A DNA stretch of 10,182 nucleotides from Rhodoferax sp. (lineage in GTDB: Bacteria; Pseudomonadota; Gammaproteobacteria; Burkholderiales; Burkholderiaceae_C), in NCBI GenBank assembly GCA_026785765.1, contig JAJAZK010000244.1, positions 1-10,182 on the forward strand, given 5' to 3'. This document shows positions 1 through 6,751 of this stretch, in pieces (positions within the stretch are counted from its first letter, which is position 1; each line of letters opens with the position of its first letter). Position numbers and translations under genes: made by a program. Under the pieces are notes generated by a model. The model was not told the origin of the DNA, did no database searches, and worked only from the letters and a program-made list of their open reading frames with translations.

Positions 1-1017
1 CATCTGCACCGCGATCGGATCCCAGATTGGCGCCAGTGCCGCACCCTGTACGCCGCGCGCGATCAGTCGGCGCAGGATCACGGTGGAGTCGCTTGGCGCG
101 CCGCCACCCGCGTTGTCGGAAGGGTCGGCAATGACGACCGGGCCAGGCTGCCCCAAGGCCAGGTCGATCGCCTCATCGGGGCTGTGGTACGGCGGCTGCG
201 TCTTGCCGCGCATGGCGAAGAATTCGTCGCCGAGTTCCCGGGCGAGCTTGTCACCGGCGGCGCGCTGGTTGTCGGTAACGACGAGGATGCGTGAGCCCAT
301 CTCGGGCACGTCGGCATACGGGAAACAATGCGCGGCGGAGACCGAGAGTACGCCGTTCTTGCCTTCGAGCGAACTCATCTTGTCCACAAAGGCGCGCATC
401 GGTTGCATCGTGGTCGGGTAACTGCCCACCATGCGGCAGTCGTAGAGCGACATCACCGGTTTGATCGTGCCGCGCACTGCCTGCAGGGTCAGCTCGACCA
501 CTTCCTCGCCGCGCGCTACAAAATCGGTATGCGGGAATTCCTTGAAGCAGATGATGAGAGTGGCGTTTTTCACACGCTTTTCGGTCATGTGGCAATGCGG
601 ATCGTGCTCCACGCCAATCGGCACGTCCGGTCCCACGATGGCGCGGGCGCGCTCGATCACGTCCCCTTCGCAGTCATCGTAGCCGTCGGCGACCATGGCG
701 CCATGCATTCCGAACAACACACCGTCAAGCGGCATGGCGGCGCGCAACTGGCCAAGGATTTCGTCGCGCAAGGTCTCATACGCGCTGCGCGACACGATGC
801 CTGCTGGCTCGGCCCACGAACAGGAGCCTTCGATCAGCGTCCAGCCCTCGGCCTTGGCACGGCGGCGCGCAATCCACAGCGGGGCGGTAATCAGTTTGGG
901 CTCGTCGGGGTGCTCTCCGGGGGCCATGTAATAGGCGTTGTGGAAACTCTCCAGCGCCGTTGGAATGGGCGCGAAGGTATTCGTCTCGGTGCCGATCGAT
1001 GCTGCAAAGATACGCAT
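1..1017 (-). CDS. M81 family metallopeptidase (MlrC-like), 3' end outside window
   Basis: The 339 visible codons read without a stop from an ATG at 1017 to the left edge; family members are usually near 490-500 residues, so roughly the last third is missing. Family landmarks are in order: the N-terminal G-T-E-T-N-T-F (residues 9-15), the L-F-G-M-H-G-A-M segment (101-108) followed by D-D-x-E-G-D (114-119), the probable metal-binding D-P-H-C-H (139-143), and D-P-S-D-N-A-G-G-G-A-P (298-308) at the start of the MlrC C-terminal region. A ribosome site AGGAGA (1024-1029, minus) lies 6 nt before the start. M81 enzymes are zinc-dependent hydrolases; the founding member MlrC cleaves linearised microcystin, but most homologues have unknown amide or peptide substrates. 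No signal peptide is visible, so it is probably cytoplasmic. It is divergent from the CocE-like hydrolase, which may share its control. Family assignment is firm; the substrate is unknown. Confidence 0.9.
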   Translation of the reverse strand, partial: MRIFAASIGTETNTFAPIPTALESFHNAYYMAPGEHPDEPKLITAPLWIARRRAKAEGWTLIEGSCSWAEPAGIVSRSAYETLRDEILGQLRAAMPLDGVLFGMHGAMVADGYDDCEGDVIERARAIVGPDVPIGVEHDPHCHMTEKRVKNATLIICFKEFPHTDFVARGEEVVELTLQAVRGTIKPVMSLYDCRMVGSYPTTMQPMRAFVDKMSSLEGKNGVLSVSAAHCFPYADVPEMGSRILVVTDNQRAAGDKLARELGDEFFAMRGKTQPPYHSPDEAIDLALGQPGPVVIADPSDNAGGGAPSDSTVILRRLIARGVQGAALAPIWDPIAVQM

Positions 1018-1257
1018 GGGTTGTCTCCTGGCTGGTGTGTGGTTGGACGCGTGGTACATCGCATTTTGGCCGATTTCCTGCGGCCGCCAACGAGCCTGGG
1101 TGTAGCATGCAGCGTGCCCATGAAAGTCACTTCCGTTGCGGGGCAGGCGGGGTTCATCGACCGGCATCTGGCCTGCATCGTCGCCCGGCCCCAGCGTGGA
1201 TTGCACTGACGATGGCCGCAAGACCAGGTCCTTCGCCTTAACCAGGAGAAACCCAAA
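1018..1257. promoter_or_regulatory. Divergent intergenic region between M81 peptidase and CocE-like hydrolase genes
   Basis: These 240 bp separate two divergently transcribed genes, so both promoters are expected here unless transcription starts elsewhere. Each gene has a good ribosome site: AGGAGA at 1024-1029 (minus) and AGGAGA at 1244-1249 (plus). I could not find a convincing -35/-10 pair in either direction, nor a clear operator palindrome apart from the common 8-bp GCGGCCGC at 1080-1087. The regulatory role is inferred from layout only. Confidence 0.35.
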
Positions 1258-3159
1258 ATGCTGGAACAACGCAATCTACTGGTAGCGATGCGAGACGGCG
1301 TGTGCCTGGCGGCGGACCTTGTGTTGCCGCCGGGCGGCGCGCCAGCGCCGGTATTGCTGAACTTTGGCCCGTACCACAAGGACGGCCGCGGCGGGCGCCT
1401 GAGTGTTCGCAGCGTGCACCGCCATTTTGTCGGGCTGGGTTATGCCTGCGTCAGCGCCGATCTGCGCGGGCTGGGCAATTCGGATGGGGTCAGCCCGGGA
1501 GCTTTCGCACCCGGCGAAGCACAGGATGGCCATGACCTGGTCGAGTGGATCGCCACCCAGAGCTGGTGTGACGGAAACGTGGGAATGTGGGGCGTGTCCT
1601 ACCCGGGTGTCACCGCTTTGTCCACCGCCGCGACCAATCCGCCCCACCTCAAGGCAATCGTGACAATTCACGCGAGCGCCGATCTGTACCGGGGTGTGGC
1701 TGGGCTGGGCGGCACCTGCAGCGGCTTCTGGATGCGCGCCGACTGGGGTCCGCGCATGGCCGCCTACAACCTGATGCCGCCGCTGTGGCAGGACGCGCAG
1801 GGACGCTGGGCGCGGGTTTGGGCGCAGCATCTGGAGGGCAACCAGCCCTGGCTGGACGCTTTTTGCGCGCACCCGGGTTTTGACCCGTTCTGGCAATCGC
1901 GCGTGGCCGACCTTACCCGGATTCGCTGCGCCACGTTTGCCATCGGTGGCTGGCGCGACCTGTATGCCGATTGCACACCACTTGACTTTGCTGCCATCAG
2001 CGCGCCCAAGAAGCTGTTGATGGGCCCCTGGAAACACGAGTTTCCCGACACCGGCAAAGAAGCCCCGGCCGCCGGGCTGTGGGATATGCAACGCTGGTTC
2101 GAGCGCTGGCTGCGGGCGGTGCCCAACGGCATTGACTGCGAGCCGCCCGTGTCTATATATATACAGGGCCGTGCCGGTGCCTGGCGCGCCCAGGCGCAGT
2201 GGACGCCATTGCCGCAACAGACCCTGGAACTGTGGCTGACCAGTGACGGCGGCCTGGCCGACCACAGCGCACAGGCCAGCAGCGACTACCGCTACGACCC
2301 GACGGTAGGCATGTGCTCGCTGGTGTGGGATCCCTGGACCACAGCACTGGATCCGGCGCTGCCGCGTGACCAGGCCGGCGACGATGCGCGTTCCTTGTGT
2401 TTTACCGGAGTACCACTGGAAGCACCGATGGAACTGATCGGTGTCCCGCAACTGCTGCTGGAAGTCTGCTCCAGTGCCTTGCCTCTGAATCTGGTCGCCA
2501 AGCTCTGCGCGGTGACCGCCAACGGTGCATCGACCCTGATCAGCACCGGCTGGGCTGATTTGTCGGCCCATGCTGTGCCTGGTCAGCGCGTTCAAATCGA
2601 GTTGCCCTTGCGGGCCACGGCCTATAGGCTGGAGTCGGGCGAACGCTTGCGGGTTGCAATCTCCTGCGCCGACTTTCCGCGCGTATGGCCGACCCCCAAG
2701 GCCGCCAGCCTGCGTGTCTTTCATGGGCTGTCGCAGATTTCCCTGCCGCTGTGTCTGGCATCGGACGGTGGGACTGCGCCGCCACTTTGGGGTCCGCTGC
2801 AGGCGGCCGTGCTGGGCTCGGAGAACGATCTTGGTGGCGGCCAGACCTGGGGGATCAGCCGCAACCTGATGGACGACAGCGTGCGCCTGGACGCCAGCCG
2901 GTCGGAGCGGGTGCGCGTCGACGCGCAGACCGAGCTTGTGATCGACCACGCGTACCATGCCGGCGTCGCGCCACAGCATCCAGAGCTGGCGCACATGGGC
3001 TCCACCACCAGCGTGCATATTGTCGGCGCCACCGGCACCACCGAACTTGTCAGCCGGACCGTTTCGACGGCGCATGGAACCCAGGTGGACGTTGACATCC
3101 GCGTCGACGGTCAGCCGTATTGGCAACGCAAATGGAAACTCGACGGCCCTGCAAGCTAG
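1258..3159 (+). CDS. CocE/NonD family hydrolase (X-Pro dipeptidyl-peptidase S15-like)
   Basis: The 633-residue product has the CocE/S15 layout. The N-terminal alpha/beta-hydrolase core has G-P-Y-H-K (37-41), where the tyrosine matches the oxyanion tyrosine of cocaine esterase, then D-L-R-G-L-G-N-S-D-G (68-77), and the nucleophile elbow G-V-S-Y-P-G with Ser114. The acid is probably Asp234 in G-G-W-R-D, and the base His260 in G-P-W-K-H. A C-terminal beta jelly-roll (PepX_C-like) follows from about 290 to 510. Roughly 110 further residues form an extra beta-rich tail, longer than in cocaine esterase. The family hydrolyses esters or amides, including acyl-peptide and drug esters; the substrate cannot be told here. 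No signal peptide is seen, so a cytoplasmic location is likely. The ATG is supported by AGGAGA 8 nt upstream (1244-1249). The stop codon is TAG, showing that TAG is used as a real terminator in this genome. Confidence 0.92.
   Translation: MLEQRNLLVAMRDGVCLAADLVLPPGGAPAPVLLNFGPYHKDGRGGRLSVRSVHRHFVGLGYACVSADLRGLGNSDGVSPGAFAPGEAQDGHDLVEWIATQSWCDGNVGMWGVSYPGVTALSTAATNPPHLKAIVTIHASADLYRGVAGLGGTCSGFWMRADWGPRMAAYNLMPPLWQDAQGRWARVWAQHLEGNQPWLDAFCAHPGFDPFWQSRVADLTRIRCATFAIGGWRDLYADCTPLDFAAISAPKKLLMGPWKHEFPDTGKEAPAAGLWDMQRWFERWLRAVPNGIDCEPPVSIYIQGRAGAWRAQAQWTPLPQQTLELWLTSDGGLADHSAQASSDYRYDPTVGMCSLVWDPWTTALDPALPRDQAGDDARSLCFTGVPLEAPMELIGVPQLLLEVCSSALPLNLVAKLCAVTANGASTLISTGWADLSAHAVPGQRVQIELPLRATAYRLESGERLRVAISCADFPRVWPTPKAASLRVFHGLSQISLPLCLASDGGTAPPLWGPLQAAVLGSENDLGGGQTWGISRNLMDDSVRLDASRSERVRVDAQTELVIDHAYHAGVAPQHPELAHMGSTTSVHIVGATGTTELVSRTVSTAHGTQVDVDIRVDGQPYWQRKWKLDGPAS
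2154..2163 (+). repeat. (TA)5 dinucleotide tract inside the CocE-like gene
   Basis: Ten alternating T and A bases lie in a GC-rich coding region. They fall across the codons TCT-ATA-TAT-ATA-CAG, so they include two ATA isoleucine codons, which are rare in GC-rich betaproteobacteria. Loss or gain of one TA unit would shift the reading frame. Confidence 0.7.
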
Positions 3160-3217
3160 TGTGGTGCGGCAATTCTTCGGGCACCCGATTCCCGCGCCTT
3201 CGAGTTCATGACATCGC

Positions 3218-3420
3218 TGGCAGGGCCTGTCCCACCTTCGGCTGCTGCAGCTGGTTGGCCAGCGCGCCGGGCGTCCGCGCCGTGGCGCTTGCGCACTCGC
3301 GCAGATGATGCGTTTGGTACTCTATGCGGTTGGCGCCACCACAATCGCCGCAGCGCGTGACACTGTGGCATGCGCGAATAGCTTCAGCGCCCCGGCGCAG
3401 CCACCCGCCACGCCCGACTG
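3218..3420 (+). repeat. Left arm of a diverged long inverted repeat
   Basis: This stretch matches the reverse complement of 3518-3742 in the same order and almost the same spacing. Matching blocks are 3255-3281 with 3654-3680 (25 of 27 bases), 3297-3307 with 3630-3640 (11 of 11), 3367-3379 with 3559-3571 (13 of 13, GGCATGCGCGAAT), 3391-3397 with 3541-3547 (7 of 7) and 3402-3416 with 3521-3535 (14 of 15). Paired left and right coordinates all sum to 6935-6938, so the two copies are collinear. Sequence between blocks is more diverged. Confidence 0.75.
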
Positions 3421-3517
3421 GATCGTTTGATGGCGCAGGATTGAACAGGCCGAAACATCCGCACGCATCGGCCGCTCTTGGAGGTGTGGCGTTTGGTTCG
3501 TCGCCGGCCAGCCACCT

Positions 3518-3742
3518 CACCGGGCGTGTCGGGTGAGCCACGCCGGGCAGACGGAATCATTCGCGCATGCCGCAGAGCCACGCACGCCAATTTGGTAGTC
3601 GCGCGAGTCCCATGGCATGCAACAAAAACCATCTGCGCGATTGGAGTCGGCCCGGCGTGGACGCCCGGCACGCTGGCCAAGTAGCGCCAAATACGGAAGG
3701 TAAGTTTGCGCTCGCAGCATCTCCAATAGGGAGAGGCCGCCT
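3518..3742 (-). repeat. Right arm of a diverged long inverted repeat
   Basis: This is the inverted partner of 3218-3420. The shared blocks are 3654-3680, 3630-3640, 3559-3571, 3541-3547 and 3521-3535. The outer limits are approximate: similarity fades near a GGCC-TCCC stretch at about 3728-3742. The arms flank a centre of about 100 bp that shows only weak residual symmetry. I do not recognise a named element and see no transposase or clear target-site duplication. Confidence 0.72.
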
Positions 3743-3760
3743 TTGAGATCTCCACAGCGT

Positions 3761-3790
3761 ACAAAACTACGCTAGCCGACGGCGTCAGCG
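3761..3790 (-). terminator. Weak terminator-like hairpin at the end of the hydratase gene
   Basis: Read on the minus strand, 3790-3770 can fold as a 5-bp stem (CGCTG with TAGCG, one G-U pair), a small internal loop, then CC/GG around a GTC loop. It is followed by TAGTTTTGT at 3769-3761. The hairpin overlaps the hydratase stop codon (3785-3787). The stem is imperfect and the T-run short, so it may not terminate efficiently. Confidence 0.3.
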
Positions 3791-4591
3791 GAAAGTGACT
3801 TCCAGACTCGCCAGCGGCGCACCAAAACGCGCCGCCCAGTGCTCGCCTGGCGCAACCGGCCAGGCATCGGTCCAGGTGCCGGTGGTGACCACGTCGCCTG
3901 CCATCAGGTCGGGTGCGCCCGGACACTGGCGCAACTCGCTAAGGAAGTAGTGCAATGCGCGCAGCGGGCTGTCCAGTACGTTGGCACCCTGTCCGGTCTC
4001 CAGCACGGTCTCATCTTTGTACAAACTGACCGGTACCCCGGCCAGCAAGCCATCGAGTTGTGCGGCATCACGCGCCAGTTCGCGCAGCGGGATACGCCGC
4101 CCGACCAGCAGGCGCGCGTGCAGACCACCGTCTGCCACGCAGTCGGGCGCGGCGAACTTCCAGCCAGCCAGATGGGATTGCACGATCTCGAAGCCAGGTG
4201 CCACCCAGTCGATGGCATCGAACAGGTCTTGCAGTGATGCGTCCAGCGCTGGCTGCGCGCGCATGCCGAACACCACCTCGGGCTCGATTCGGGGCTGGGC
4301 GCAATGCGCCAGGGACAGCTCGCCTTTGCCGGTGCAAAAAAACAGCGACGTGTTCCAGACGGTTCCCCAGATCGGCGCAAACACCGCGTAACGCGCCCAA
4401 ATGCCGCGGTTGGTGAAACCCACCTTGAAGCCGCGCGGCAACTCGCCACGGCGAATGCGCAGGGCACGGACCTCGAGCTGGCGCTGGTATGCCGTGGCCA
4501 GATCCAGTGCTGGCTGCCCAAGGCTGGGCGCGCCCGGCCAGAGTTGTCCGGTATCGGAATGGTCAAGCAGGAACTGCGCGGTGAAGGACAT
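3785..4591 (-). CDS. 2-keto-4-pentenoate hydratase-like protein (FAH superfamily)
   Basis: The 268-residue product is the usual size for MhpD/HpaH-type hydratases, which add water to 2-hydroxypenta-2,4-dienoate or related 2-oxo-enoates in meta-cleavage pathways for aromatics. Family features are G-F-K-V-G-F-T (54-60, with the conserved lysine at 56), I-E-P-E-V-V-F-G (102-109), P-G-F-E-I-V (132-137) and V-A-D-G-G (152-156). Glu103, Glu105 and Glu135 are the expected divalent-metal ligands. The start was set at the ATG at 4591 (M-S-F-T-A-Q-F-L-L) because the extra 25 residues from an ATG at 4666 do not look like family sequence; neither start has a good Shine-Dalgarno site. No aromatic-pathway neighbours are present, so the substrate is uncertain. 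Other FAH-superfamily activities, such as decarboxylase, remain possible. Confidence 0.85.
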   Translation of the reverse strand: MSFTAQFLLDHSDTGQLWPGAPSLGQPALDLATAYQRQLEVRALRIRRGELPRGFKVGFTNRGIWARYAVFAPIWGTVWNTSLFFCTGKGELSLAHCAQPRIEPEVVFGMRAQPALDASLQDLFDAIDWVAPGFEIVQSHLAGWKFAAPDCVADGGLHARLLVGRRIPLRELARDAAQLDGLLAGVPVSLYKDETVLETGQGANVLDSPLRALHYFLSELRQCPGAPDLMAGDVVTTGTWTDAWPVAPGEHWAARFGAPLASLEVTFR

Positions 4592-4879
4592 GGTGTGCGA
4601 CCGGTTCGCCGGTATTGGCAGCGTTGTTGTGGCGCAAAGGGTAACGTGTCTGCGCGTCGGATTCAATGCTAACCCGTGGACGGAACAAGGCCAACATGGC
4701 GAAGCGGGTGCCTCGCTCGATCGCCAGCGTGGCGCTGTCTGAAATTCGCATCATGCGACCCGGAGGCGCTTGGTTCGTGATCGTTGCACGTCACGGCATC
4801 GGGCCGCAATGCCGAATAAACACGGGGCAGCGCGAACGAGACGGGTTAGTATTTCGCCACACGCCACACGCCACACGCC
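4592..4879. promoter_or_regulatory. Divergent intergenic region between hydratase and flagellar-like genes
   Basis: These 288 bp lie between two divergently oriented genes, so promoters for both are expected. I found no convincing sigma-70 pair, no sigma-54 (TGGCAC-N5-TTGC) site and no sigma-28-like flagellar promoter. The distal end is made of tandem CGCCACA heptamers. The regulatory role is inferred from layout only. Confidence 0.3.
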
Positions 4880-4880
4880 A
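4855..4880 (+). repeat. Tandem heptamer array (CGCCACA, 3.7 copies) at a start codon
   Basis: Three perfect copies of CGCCACA occupy 4855-4861, 4862-4868 and 4869-4875, followed by a partial fourth copy CGCCA at 4876-4880. The last A of that copy is the A of the ATG of the flagellar rod-like gene. The array takes the place where a Shine-Dalgarno sequence would lie, and none is visible. A change in copy number would not alter the protein, since the array lies before the start, but would alter the 5' leader. Confidence 0.85.
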
Positions 4881-5179
4881 TGAACTCTTTACCATCCATC
4901 GCCGTCTCGGGCATGCAGGCCGCACAGTCGGCGCTGCGCGTGTCCTCGCACAACGTGGCGAACCTCAATACACCAGGCTTTCGTCGGCAGGAGCTCAGCC
5001 AGCGTGCGCTGGAGGGTGGTGGCGTGACGACCCAACTGCAGCGCGCCGAAAAAGAAGGCGCAGCGCTGGAAACCGATCTGATTGCCCAGTTGCAGGCAAA
5101 AAATGCGTTCCTTGCCAATTTGGCGGTTTTCCGCACGGCTGACAAACTCGCCGGGACCTTGCTGGACGAACGCGTCTGA
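4880..5179 (+). CDS. Small flagellar basal-body rod-like protein
   Basis: The 99-residue product keeps both ends of the flagellar rod/hook family (FlgB/FlgC/FlgG type). The N-terminal rod motif is S-G-M-Q-A-A (10-15) with N-V-A-N-L-N-T-P-G-F (25-34). The C-terminal rod motif is A-K-N-A-F-L-A-N-L-A-V-F-R-T-A-D-K (73-89), which would form the paired N/C helical coil of axial proteins. It is shorter than FlgC (134 residues in E. coli), with a middle section of about 35 residues. No other flagellar gene is nearby, so this looks like an orphan paralogue and not part of the main flg operon. ATG at 4880 is the only start, because an in-frame TAG lies at 4847-4849. It has no Shine-Dalgarno site; the heptamer array sits there. 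Whether it enters the flagellar rod is unknown. Confidence 0.82.
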   Translation: MNSLPSIAVSGMQAAQSALRVSSHNVANLNTPGFRRQELSQRALEGGGVTTQLQRAEKEGAALETDLIAQLQAKNAFLANLAVFRTADKLAGTLLDERV

Positions 5180-5215
5180 GCTGCCGCTTGCAGGGTTGCC
5201 GCGGGAGCTGCTCAG
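5176..5215. terminator. Symmetric hairpin spanning two convergent stop codons
   Basis: CTGAGC at 5176-5181 pairs with GCTCAG at 5210-5215, and an inner CCGC/GCGG pair is possible. The TGA of the flagellar-like gene (5177-5179) lies in one arm and the TGA of the GDSL gene (5212-5214, minus) in the other. There is no T-tract on either strand, so a role as bidirectional terminator is only a suggestion. Confidence 0.25.
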
Positions 5216-6099
5216 GGCTTGAGCATGCCAAGCATGCGGTCGGCCATCAACTGGTGTACTCGGGTGGTCTTGTGCGCTGCATCCCAATTCACGTAACCAT
5301 TGGCCGTCTTCAGACCGGATTCATAGCTCTCGTTGGCACAAGCCGGTAGCTGGATACACAGCGCGTTGACCTGCTCGAAACCGAATCGGGCCGGGTTGCG
5401 CATCATCTCGGCCACGCTTGCATAAGCGTCAAACACGCGGATGTCGGCGCCGCTGCGTTTGGCGGCCTCCGCCACCGTTGCGGCGAGTGCGCGGTTCAGG
5501 TCGATGCCATTGAGGTCGTTGTCGTTTTCCAGTGCCTCGCGCGGCGTGCGGTTGGCCACAAGAATCCGGCGTGCGCCTACGGCGAGCAAGCGGTCGATCT
5601 CGCTGCTGGTATTGCCAGTCGCCTGCGAGATCGCCGCCGTCAGCACCGGGGTGTTCTTGCGGTCCAGGCCCAGGATGTCGTTGGAGCCCGCCCACAGGAT
5701 CACCACATCGGCGGCACCCAGGCGGCCGTTGTCTTTCTGGATGAACTGGTCCACCTGCCAGCGCATGCCGGTGATCTCGATGCTCTTGTAGGCCGGCAGG
5801 CGCCCCACCACATTGGTCGGGCCGCTGGTGGCGCCGCTGACGCCGTAATTCTGAAGTTTGGCACCCAGTCCCTGCGCCACATACTCCGCCACGTTGGGTC
5901 CATTCGAGTTACGGCCGCGCCAGTTCGGAGCCGCTGGCACCTTGTCGCCAGTCAGGCGGAACAGGTTTCCGTCATCGACGTTGCTGTCGCCAAAAACGAC
6001 TACGCGTTGTATAGGTGTTGGTGACTGTATGCCGGCGCAAGCAGACAGCAGCGCTGCCAGAGCCACAATAAAAGTCCGGGTTGAGAGTGAAGTGCGCAT
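5212..6099 (-). CDS. SGNH/GDSL-family hydrolase, predicted lipoprotein
   Basis: The 295-residue product starts with a lipoprotein signal peptide: basic N-terminus (R2, R8), a hydrophobic stretch (10-18) and the lipobox L-S-A-C with Cys21. The mature enzyme is thus expected in the cell envelope, probably on the outer membrane. The SGNH blocks are present: V-F-G-D-S-N (35-40) with nucleophile Ser39, a block II glycine within Y-G-V-S-G (85-89), G-S-N-D (138-141) with Asn140, and W-D-A-A-H (272-276) giving Asp273 and His276. Cys248 and Cys254 could form a disulfide. The family includes esterases, lipases and acyltransferases such as plant GDSL lipases and bacterial cholinesterase-like enzymes; the exact substrate is unknown. 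ATG at 6099 was chosen over an in-frame GTG at 6312, because only 6099 places the signal peptide at the N-terminus and it has a GGAG site (6105-6108). Confidence 0.9.
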   Translation of the reverse strand: MRTSLSTRTFIVALAALLSACAGIQSPTPIQRVVVFGDSNVDDGNLFRLTGDKVPAAPNWRGRNSNGPNVAEYVAQGLGAKLQNYGVSGATSGPTNVVGRLPAYKSIEITGMRWQVDQFIQKDNGRLGAADVVILWAGSNDILGLDRKNTPVLTAAISQATGNTSSEIDRLLAVGARRILVANRTPREALENDNDLNGIDLNRALAATVAEAAKRSGADIRVFDAYASVAEMMRNPARFGFEQVNALCIQLPACANESYESGLKTANGYVNWDAAHKTTRVHQLMADRMLGMLKP

Positions 6100-6370
6100 G
6101 GACGCTCCAGCTGGAATGTTTGGTGTGCTACGAGGCTGCGATGTGGCTGCCAGTTTACGCTGGGCGATCGGCCGGTGGCATCGGTCAAACCTGGCGAAGT
6201 CATAGCGGTAGTGAAACGGATTGAGCAAGCCGGCTCGAGTGACCAGGCAGGCCGCGTGGTGCAACGTGTCAAGTTGATCAACCGACGGGCGGTGACCCAG
6301 TACCTTCACCACCTTTCCCGCCTAACGGCCGTTGATTGCATCGAAAATTTCCCTCCACGCCAACCTTGCG
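6100..6370. other. Intergenic gap between patatin locus and GDSL lipoprotein gene
   Basis: These 271 bp contain no supported gene. The minus strand carries a perfect TTGACA hexamer at 6267-6272, but no good -10 element at 16-18 nt. A 10-bp palindrome AACGGCCGTT lies at 6324-6333. No strong terminator was found after the patatin stop. The gap makes independent transcription of the lipoprotein gene likely but not certain. Confidence 0.35.
6105..6108 (-). promoter_or_regulatory. Ribosome binding site deciding the GDSL lipoprotein start
   Basis: On the minus strand GGAG lies 5 nt before the ATG at 6099. Together with the signal peptide that begins at this ATG, it supports 6099 over the longer in-frame reading from 6312. 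Confidence 0.6.
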
Positions 6371-6751
6371 TCAGTCCGTCGCCTTTGCCTGCAGCGCGTC
6401 GGGCTTCGGCTTGGGTTGCTTCCATTGCTCGTCGAGACTGGCGCACAGCGTGGCGATGTCATGCCGTGGCGTAGTTCGGGTCGGAAGGAAGGCCAGTGAC
6501 GCCGCGGCGGCTTCGCGCACGGCCACGCCGCCGATGCGGTAGCCGAGCGAACGGTAGCTTTCGAATTGGGTTTCGTCGAACCACTGGTCGGCCGTCGACT
6601 GGTGCGGGAAGCTGGGATCGGTCTTGCGGTAGTTCAACACATCGGCCAACTCGGTGCCAGTCAACGACGGTTTGATGTAGAGCAGGGTCCCGTTGTCCGG
6701 CGCGCCGGAGTCCACCTTGCCGTAGTGAATGCTGCCCGCGACGCAGTACGC
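6371..6751 (-). pseudogene. Detached C-terminal part of the patatin-like gene (after in-frame TAG)
   Basis: After the TAG at 6752-6754 the same frame stays open for 126 codons and ends at TGA 6371-6373. The sequence still looks like the conserved C-terminus of large patatin-like proteins: L-L-Y-I-K-P-S-L-T-G, then F-P-H-Q-S-T-A-D-Q-W-F-D-E, then Q-F-E-S-Y-R-S-L-G-Y. It therefore most likely belonged to, or still belongs to, the upstream gene. A GTG at 6715 could restart translation, but it has no good ribosome site and would begin inside the domain. A single base change in the TAG would restore a 1,032-residue protein. Confidence 0.75.

Larger units (their letters stand above)
3160..3784. other. 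625-bp gene-free region between convergent genes, holding an inverted repeat pair
   Basis: No open frame here carries recognisable protein features. The longest, on the minus strand from about 3926 to 3384, begins inside the hydratase gene and shows no domain. The content that stands out is a pair of diverged inverted repeats (listed separately) that fill most of the space between the CocE-like stop and the hydratase stop. A weak terminator-like hairpin is also present at the hydratase end. Confidence 0.7.

Noticed and set aside
1080..1087. GCGGCCGC palindrome in the divergent region
   Set aside because: An 8-bp GC-only palindrome is expected by chance in GC-rich DNA, and there is no second copy to suggest an operator.
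328..1209. Open frame of 293 codons on the plus strand over the M81 gene
   Set aside because: The minus strand here encodes an uninterrupted M81 protein with all family motifs; the plus-strand product is histidine/arginine-rich without recognisable features.
1276..3126. Open frame of 616 codons on the minus strand, antisense to the CocE-like gene
   Set aside because: It is the mirror of a GC-rich real gene with clear catalytic motifs on the plus strand; the antisense product shows no domain and an odd, glutamine/arginine/histidine-rich composition.
3384..3926. Open frame of 180 codons on the minus strand across the inverted repeat region
   Set aside because: It starts within the hydratase gene and runs through repeat sequence; the paired repeat copy has a stop in the equivalent reading, and no domain is visible.
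4592..4666. N-terminal extension of 25 codons for the hydratase from the ATG at 4666
   Set aside because: The added residues do not resemble the family N-terminus, and the 4591 start gives the usual family length.
4666..5142. Open frame of 158 codons on the plus strand over the flagellar-like gene
   Set aside because: It overlaps the rod-like gene in another frame; the overlapped part is an arginine-rich shadow without motifs.
6267..6272. Perfect TTGACA hexamer on the minus strand upstream of the GDSL gene
   Set aside because: No acceptable -10 hexamer lies 16-18 nt downstream, so it is not called as a promoter.
6100..6312. N-terminal extension of 71 codons for the GDSL protein from a GTG at 6312
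   Set aside because: It would bury the lipoprotein signal peptide inside the chain; the ATG at 6099 has a ribosome site and places the signal at the N-terminus.
6324..6333. AACGGCCGTT palindrome in the gap before the GDSL gene
   Set aside because: It is a single 10-bp occurrence with no partner site and far from the chosen start; too weak to call an operator.
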